This document shows, one piece after another, positions 7,964 through 11,089 of a stretch of 11,089 bases of DNA. This DNA is from an uncultured Rhodospirillaceae bacterium (lineage in GTDB: Bacteria > Pseudomonadota > Alphaproteobacteria > Rhodospirillales > UBA2165): positions 1 through 11,089 of the forward strand of contig CAJWIB010000055.1 of NCBI GenBank assembly GCA_913041095.1, written 5' to 3'. The first letter of the stretch is position 1. Each line of letters begins with the position of its first letter. Made by a program: the position numbers and the translations under genes. The notes beneath the pieces were generated by a model. That model had not been told where the DNA came from and ran no database searches. It was given only the letters and a program-made list of their open reading frames with translations.

Positions 7964-8859
7964 CGCGTCATGTAGCGGTTTTGATGGGAGGTTGGTCGAC
8001 TGAGCGGGAAGTGTCGCTGGTTAGTGGGGCAGCTGTCAGTAACGCTTTAACCGAAGCTGGTTACCGTGTGACCTCGATTGATGTACAGCGTGATGTTGGC
8101 GCTTTGCTGACGAGGCTCTACCCCAAACCGGATGCCGTCTTTAATGCTCTGCATGGTCGCTACGGCGAAGATGGTTGCGTCCAAGGGCTGCTCAATATCC
8201 TTGATATACCCTATACCCATTCAGGCGTGCTGGCGTCGGCCTTGGCGATGGATAAGCCGATGGCTAAATCAATCTTTGAAGCGGTCGGGATTAAAGTGGC
8301 CGAACACAAAATTGTCAGCCGTGAAGAGCTTATTGCTGGCTTCATGATACCACCATTCGTGGTGAAACCATATAACGAAGGTTCGAGTGTTGACGTTCAC
8401 ATTGTCATGGATGGGGACAATTACGAGCCGAGCAAAAAAGAATGGTCTTTTGGCCGATCCGTGATGGTTGAGAAATTTATTCCCGGCCGCGAGCTTACCG
8501 TGTCGGTTTTGGAGGGGCAAGCTTTGGCGGTCACTGAAATCACCACCGGGCACGACTTCTATGATTATGATGCCAAATATGGCGATGGAGGCTCGCAACA
8601 CCAAGTACCCGCCGATATTCCCAAAGATACTTATGACGAAGCGACGCGAATCTCTGTGCTGGCTCATGAGAGTCTGGGTTGTCGGGGCGTGTCGCGCGCT
8701 GACATCCGCTATGACGGCACTGATCTTTTTATGCTGGAAGTGAACACTCAGCCCGGCATGACACCGACATCCTTGGTGCCAGAACAGGCTGCCTACGCAA
8801 ATATTTCGTTTAACGAGTTGGTAAGCTGGCTCGTGGAGAATGCAGCTACTGATGATTAA
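7960..8859 (+). CDS. ddl: Ddl, D-alanine--D-alanine ligase (DdlB type)
   Basis: Cytoplasmic ATP-grasp ligase that joins two D-alanines, supplying the dipeptide used by MurF. From the ATG at 7960 it has 299 residues, close to the 306 of E. coli DdlB, and begins with MTRHVAVLMGG as expected. Motifs are STEREVSL (13-20, with E15 for the first D-Ala), HGRYGEDGCVQG (65-76), MDKPMAK (97-103), VVKPYNEGSSVDV (134-146), EKFIPGRELTV (171-181), YDYDAKY (201-207) and LEVNTQPGMTPTS (259-271, Mg/ATP and second D-Ala site). NTQPGMT fits a D-Ala-D-Ala enzyme rather than a D-lactate or D-serine ligase; no resistance-type change is evident. One oddity is D145 in GSSVDV, where Gly is usual. The start shares ATGA with murB. 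The stop lies 12 bases before ftsQ, in the same reading frame. Confidence 0.97.
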   Translation: MTRHVAVLMGGWSTEREVSLVSGAAVSNALTEAGYRVTSIDVQRDVGALLTRLYPKPDAVFNALHGRYGEDGCVQGLLNILDIPYTHSGVLASALAMDKPMAKSIFEAVGIKVAEHKIVSREELIAGFMIPPFVVKPYNEGSSVDVHIVMDGDNYEPSKKEWSFGRSVMVEKFIPGRELTVSVLEGQALAVTEITTGHDFYDYDAKYGDGGSQHQVPADIPKDTYDEATRISVLAHESLGCRGVSRADIRYDGTDLFMLEVNTQPGMTPTSLVPEQAAYANISFNELVSWLVENAATDD

Positions 8860-8871
8860 TGGCGATAGATA

Positions 8872-9828
8872 ATGGCATGGTTTAGCAAATCCGATGCCGC
8901 CACTAAAAAGGCAACTAGCAAGCGCGGCCAAAAACGAAGGCGCGTGAAGCCATTGTGGCGAAGTCCATTGTTTGTTACCGTCTATGTGTTGGTGATTACC
9001 TCTAGTGCCAGCCTTGCTGGTTGGTGCGTCTGGCAAAGTGGCTGGGTGCAAACAACGGTCGAGCGTGTTAAATGGATAGTAATTGCTGGGGCCGCAAAAA
9101 CCGGCTTCTCGGTACGTGAAATATTTGTTGAAGGCCGTTTCGAGACGCCCCGGAAAAGTCTCTTGAAAGCACTGCGGCTTGAGCGTGGGGCACCGATTCT
9201 GGCCTTTGATCCGCAAGCGGCGCGTGAGCGGGTTGAGGCTCTACCTTGGGTACGCCAAGCGGTGATTGAACGGCAGTTGCCGGATGTAGTTCATCTGCAA
9301 TTGAATGAACGGCACCCCATGGCCTTGTGGCAACGCGGTGGAAAATTCACTCTTATTGATACTAATGGTGAATTGATCCCGCTAAAAGATGTCAGCAATT
9401 ACACTAATTTGATTGTCGTGATTGGCAAGGATGCGCCGCGACATGCAGCGGTACTTTTTGAAGTATTGGCAACTGAACCCAAATTGGCGAGACGGGTTAA
9501 AGCTGCCGTCCGGGTTGGTGCCCGCCGCTGGAATCTTCACCTCAACAACAAGATAAAAATACAGCTGCCGGAAGATGACCCGGGCGCGGCTTGGAGTCAT
9601 TTGGCTGAGCTCAATCAAAAACATGCATTACTGGCCCGCAACTTAATTAGCGTGGATTTGCGTCTGGCCGATCGGATTGTCATCCGTGAAGTCAAAAAGG
9701 GCTCGCCGGATGAAAAATTCAATATCGTACCAAATTTGCCGAAACAAAAGCAAAAACCAAAATTAAGGCCATTTAACCGACCCAACCGGCATCCGGGTGG
9801 CCGCTTGATTAGCGAAAGAGATACGTAA
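8872..9828 (+). CDS. ftsQ: FtsQ, divisome scaffold protein
   Basis: Single-pass inner-membrane division protein. In studied bacteria it links FtsB/FtsL and the septal synthase to the divisome from the periplasm. It has 318 residues: a basic cytoplasmic N-terminus (about 1-32, rich in Lys/Arg), one transmembrane helix (about 33-54), a POTRA-like domain starting at FSVREIFVEGRFETP (79-93) and running to about 148, and the FtsQ beta domain after it. Conserved stretches are LPWVRQAVIERQLPDVV (124-140) and NERHPMALWQ (145-154), the usual xRxLPxxLxxxxxExxPxAxW pattern. After the beta domain come about 35 polar residues rich in Lys, Arg, Pro and Asn (from about 285 to 318). No clear Shine-Dalgarno precedes the ATG at 8872. 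Initiation probably relies on ribosomes arriving from ddl. Sequence conservation in this family is low, so position between ddl and ftsA is an important part of the call. Confidence 0.95.
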   Translation: MAWFSKSDAATKKATSKRGQKRRRVKPLWRSPLFVTVYVLVITSSASLAGWCVWQSGWVQTTVERVKWIVIAGAAKTGFSVREIFVEGRFETPRKSLLKALRLERGAPILAFDPQAARERVEALPWVRQAVIERQLPDVVHLQLNERHPMALWQRGGKFTLIDTNGELIPLKDVSNYTNLIVVIGKDAPRHAAVLFEVLATEPKLARRVKAAVRVGARRWNLHLNNKIKIQLPEDDPGAAWSHLAELNQKHALLARNLISVDLRLADRIVIREVKKGSPDEKFNIVPNLPKQKQKPKLRPFNRPNRHPGGRLISERDT

Positions 9829-9838
9829 AGTTGAAAAC

Positions 9839-11089
9839 ATGATACAGAAAGCGTTATCAAAATCAGCCAACCGAACTGGCCTTATTACCGCCTTAGATAT
9901 AGGCACGACCAAGGTTACGTGTTTTATCGCCCGCCCTTTGGAAAATGGTGATGCTGAGGTAATTGGTGTCGGGCATCAAGTGTCGAAAGGCATCAAAAAC
10001 GGTAATATTGTTGATATGGCGGCGGTTGAAGATTCAATCCGGACCACGGTTGAGACAGCCGAGAAAATGGCCGGCGAGAATGTCCAAGAAGTTGTGCTGT
10101 GTGTATCGAGCTGTGTTCCTGATTCCAAACTTATATCTTTTGATGTTGCCATATCCGGTCACGAGATCAGTGATGTCGATCTCAAGCGCGCCCTTGATCC
10201 GACCTGGCTGTACTCGCAGCAGGCCGAAGATCGTCAGATCATTCACACCGTTCCGGTCGCCTACAGCATCGATGGCAATCCCGGCGTTAAAGATCCACGA
10301 GGGATGTATGGTGAGAAACTTGGCGTCAATATGCACGTCATTACGGCATCCGCTGGAGCGCTCCGCAATATGACAGCCTGCATTAACCGCTGCCATTTGG
10401 ACATCGAATCCCGGGTTGTTGCGCCCTATGCCGCCGGCCTGGCAAGTCTTGTCGAAGATGAAAAAGAGCTCGGGGTGATTTGTATCGATATGGGCGGTGG
10501 GACGACCGACCTGTCAGTTTTTTTCGATGGCGAAATAGTTTACACCGATTCGGTACCGTTCGGCGGCAATCATGTAACCAACGATATTGCGCGCGGGCTG
10601 TCGACGCCGGTTTCATATGCCGAGAGGATGAAAACACTTTACGGCAGTGCCGTGCCATCACCCTCGGACGATCAGGAAGCCATCAAAGTGCCCCTGGTCG
10701 GTGAGGAGGATGATGGCGAAAATCAGATTTCACGGTCAATGCTGGTTGGTATTATCCGTCCTCGAATTGAAGAGATTTTTGAGCTGGTTCGCGAAAAATT
10801 AGAGCCAACTGGGTTTGAAAAAGCCGGCGCGCGCCGAGTTGTGTTAACCGGCGGAGCCTCACAATTAACCGGCATGCGCGAATTAGCCGCTGAAATGCTG
10901 GATAAACAAGTCCGTTTGGGACGGCCAAATTATGTTAAAGGATTGGCTGAATCCGTTAATGGGCCTGCGTTTTCGGCTCCTGCAGGCCTAATCCAGGTGA
11001 TTTTGAAAGAAAGAAGTGCGGCGGCGATGACGTCTACGCGCACGATAGAGGTATCAGGCGGCAAATTCGGCCGTTTTGGACAATGGATA
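9839..11089 (+). CDS. ftsA: FtsA, actin-like FtsZ membrane tether (3' end cut by window)
   Basis: Cytoplasmic actin-fold ATPase that anchors FtsZ filaments to the membrane and signals to the septal synthase. From the ATG at 9839 the frame stays open to the window edge, giving 417 residues. Phosphate-1 motif LDIGTTKV (19-26), phosphate-2 motif CIDMGGGTTDLS (215-226) and adenosine motif VLTGGASQLTGM (335-346) are intact. The FtsA-specific 1C (SHS2) domain lies at roughly 85-165 and separates it from MreB and DnaK. In it, CVSSC (88-92) stands where other FtsA proteins usually have a Ser-Gly-rich turn. The final residues, GGKFGRFGQWI (407-417), look like the start of the C-terminal amphipathic membrane-targeting helix, so probably only a handful of codons are missing. 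The gap from ftsQ is 10 bases and the upstream region has no strong Shine-Dalgarno, only weak purine runs. ftsZ is expected next. Confidence 0.97.
   Translation, partial: MIQKALSKSANRTGLITALDIGTTKVTCFIARPLENGDAEVIGVGHQVSKGIKNGNIVDMAAVEDSIRTTVETAEKMAGENVQEVVLCVSSCVPDSKLISFDVAISGHEISDVDLKRALDPTWLYSQQAEDRQIIHTVPVAYSIDGNPGVKDPRGMYGEKLGVNMHVITASAGALRNMTACINRCHLDIESRVVAPYAAGLASLVEDEKELGVICIDMGGGTTDLSVFFDGEIVYTDSVPFGGNHVTNDIARGLSTPVSYAERMKTLYGSAVPSPSDDQEAIKVPLVGEEDDGENQISRSMLVGIIRPRIEEIFELVREKLEPTGFEKAGARRVVLTGGASQLTGMRELAAEMLDKQVRLGRPNYVKGLAESVNGPAFSAPAGLIQVILKERSAAAMTSTRTIEVSGGKFGRFGQWI

Noticed and set aside
8857..8874. ddl and ftsQ in the same reading frame, suggesting a read-through fusion
   Set aside because: Two in-frame stops (TAA at 8857 and TAG at 8866) separate them, and there is no recoding signal, so a fusion protein is unlikely.
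8269..9216. A 315-codon open frame on the minus strand spanning the end of ddl and start of ftsQ
   Set aside because: It lies opposite two well-conserved genes. Its translation shows no recognisable domain and is rich in His, Cys, Arg and Ser, as expected of the complement of real codons. No antisense ribosome site or promoter was convincing.
9831..9860. Possible promoter TTGAAA with TATCAA 18 bases on, at the ftsA start
   Set aside because: The match is partial, the spacing is slightly long, and it would start transcription inside ftsA. AT-rich pieces like this occur by chance. Internal ftsA/ftsZ promoters are known in other species, but nothing here is strong enough to call one.
10825..10836. 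12-base perfect palindrome CGGCGCGCGCCG
   Set aside because: It lies within conserved ftsA codons (Ala-Gly-Ala-Arg-Arg) and is explained by GC-rich codons. There is no U-run after it, so it is not a terminator, and no second copy was seen.
10031..10953. GANTC (CcrM-type methylation) sites in ftsA at 10031, 10121, 10406, 10547 and 10949
   Set aside because: Five sites in about 1.25 kb equals the chance expectation of one per 256 bases, and none lies at the ftsA start, so no cell-cycle control can be inferred.

Overview
The window is an uninterrupted stretch of a bacterial division and cell wall (dcw) cluster. All genes are on the + strand, in the order murF (3' part), mraY, murD, ftsW, murG, murC, murB, ddl, ftsQ, ftsA (lacking only its extreme 3' end). 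Placing murB between murC and ddl, with ddl-ftsQ-ftsA following, is the arrangement known from Alphaproteobacteria; enterobacteria keep murB elsewhere. Protein motifs (GRHWVMNSLA in MurF, HADFIFAVAGEEFG in FtsW, LEWEIRRIG in MurB, the long FtsQ with a basic proline-rich tail) also fit that class. Base composition looks close to half G+C by eye. I cannot name a genus; a Rhodospirillales-like or similar free-living alphaproteobacterium is a guess.

Layout. Positions 1-7963 hold the peptidoglycan precursor block with the flippase/polymerase-type gene ftsW inside it. MurD (D-Glu addition) and MurF (D-Ala-D-Ala addition) build the stem peptide together with MurE, expected just upstream. MurB and MurC make UDP-MurNAc and add L-Ala. 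MraY moves the product to undecaprenyl phosphate (lipid I), MurG adds GlcNAc (lipid II), and FtsW polymerises lipid II at the septum. Ddl (7960-8859) supplies D-Ala-D-Ala for MurF. From 8872 the cluster turns to division proteins: FtsQ, the membrane bitopic scaffold protein, and FtsA, the actin-like membrane tether of FtsZ. The expected next gene, ftsZ, lies outside.

The genes are very tightly packed. There is an 11-base overlap (murF/mraY), four ATGA overlaps (murD/ftsW, murG/murC, murC/murB, murB/ddl) and one TAATG overlap (ftsW/murG). The gaps are only 16, 12 and 10 bases (mraY/murD, ddl/ftsQ, ftsQ/ftsA). No terminator, RNA gene, mobile element, CRISPR array or long noncoding stretch is visible, and no convincing internal promoter. 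This indicates one polycistronic unit driven from upstream of the window, with translational coupling at most junctions.

I looked for a novel system and did not find one: every base is accounted for by a canonical cluster. The points worth a second look are small: unusual residues in Ddl and FtsW, weak ribosome binding sites at ftsQ and ftsA with a stop-linked out-of-frame ATG before ftsQ, and the tail of FtsQ.
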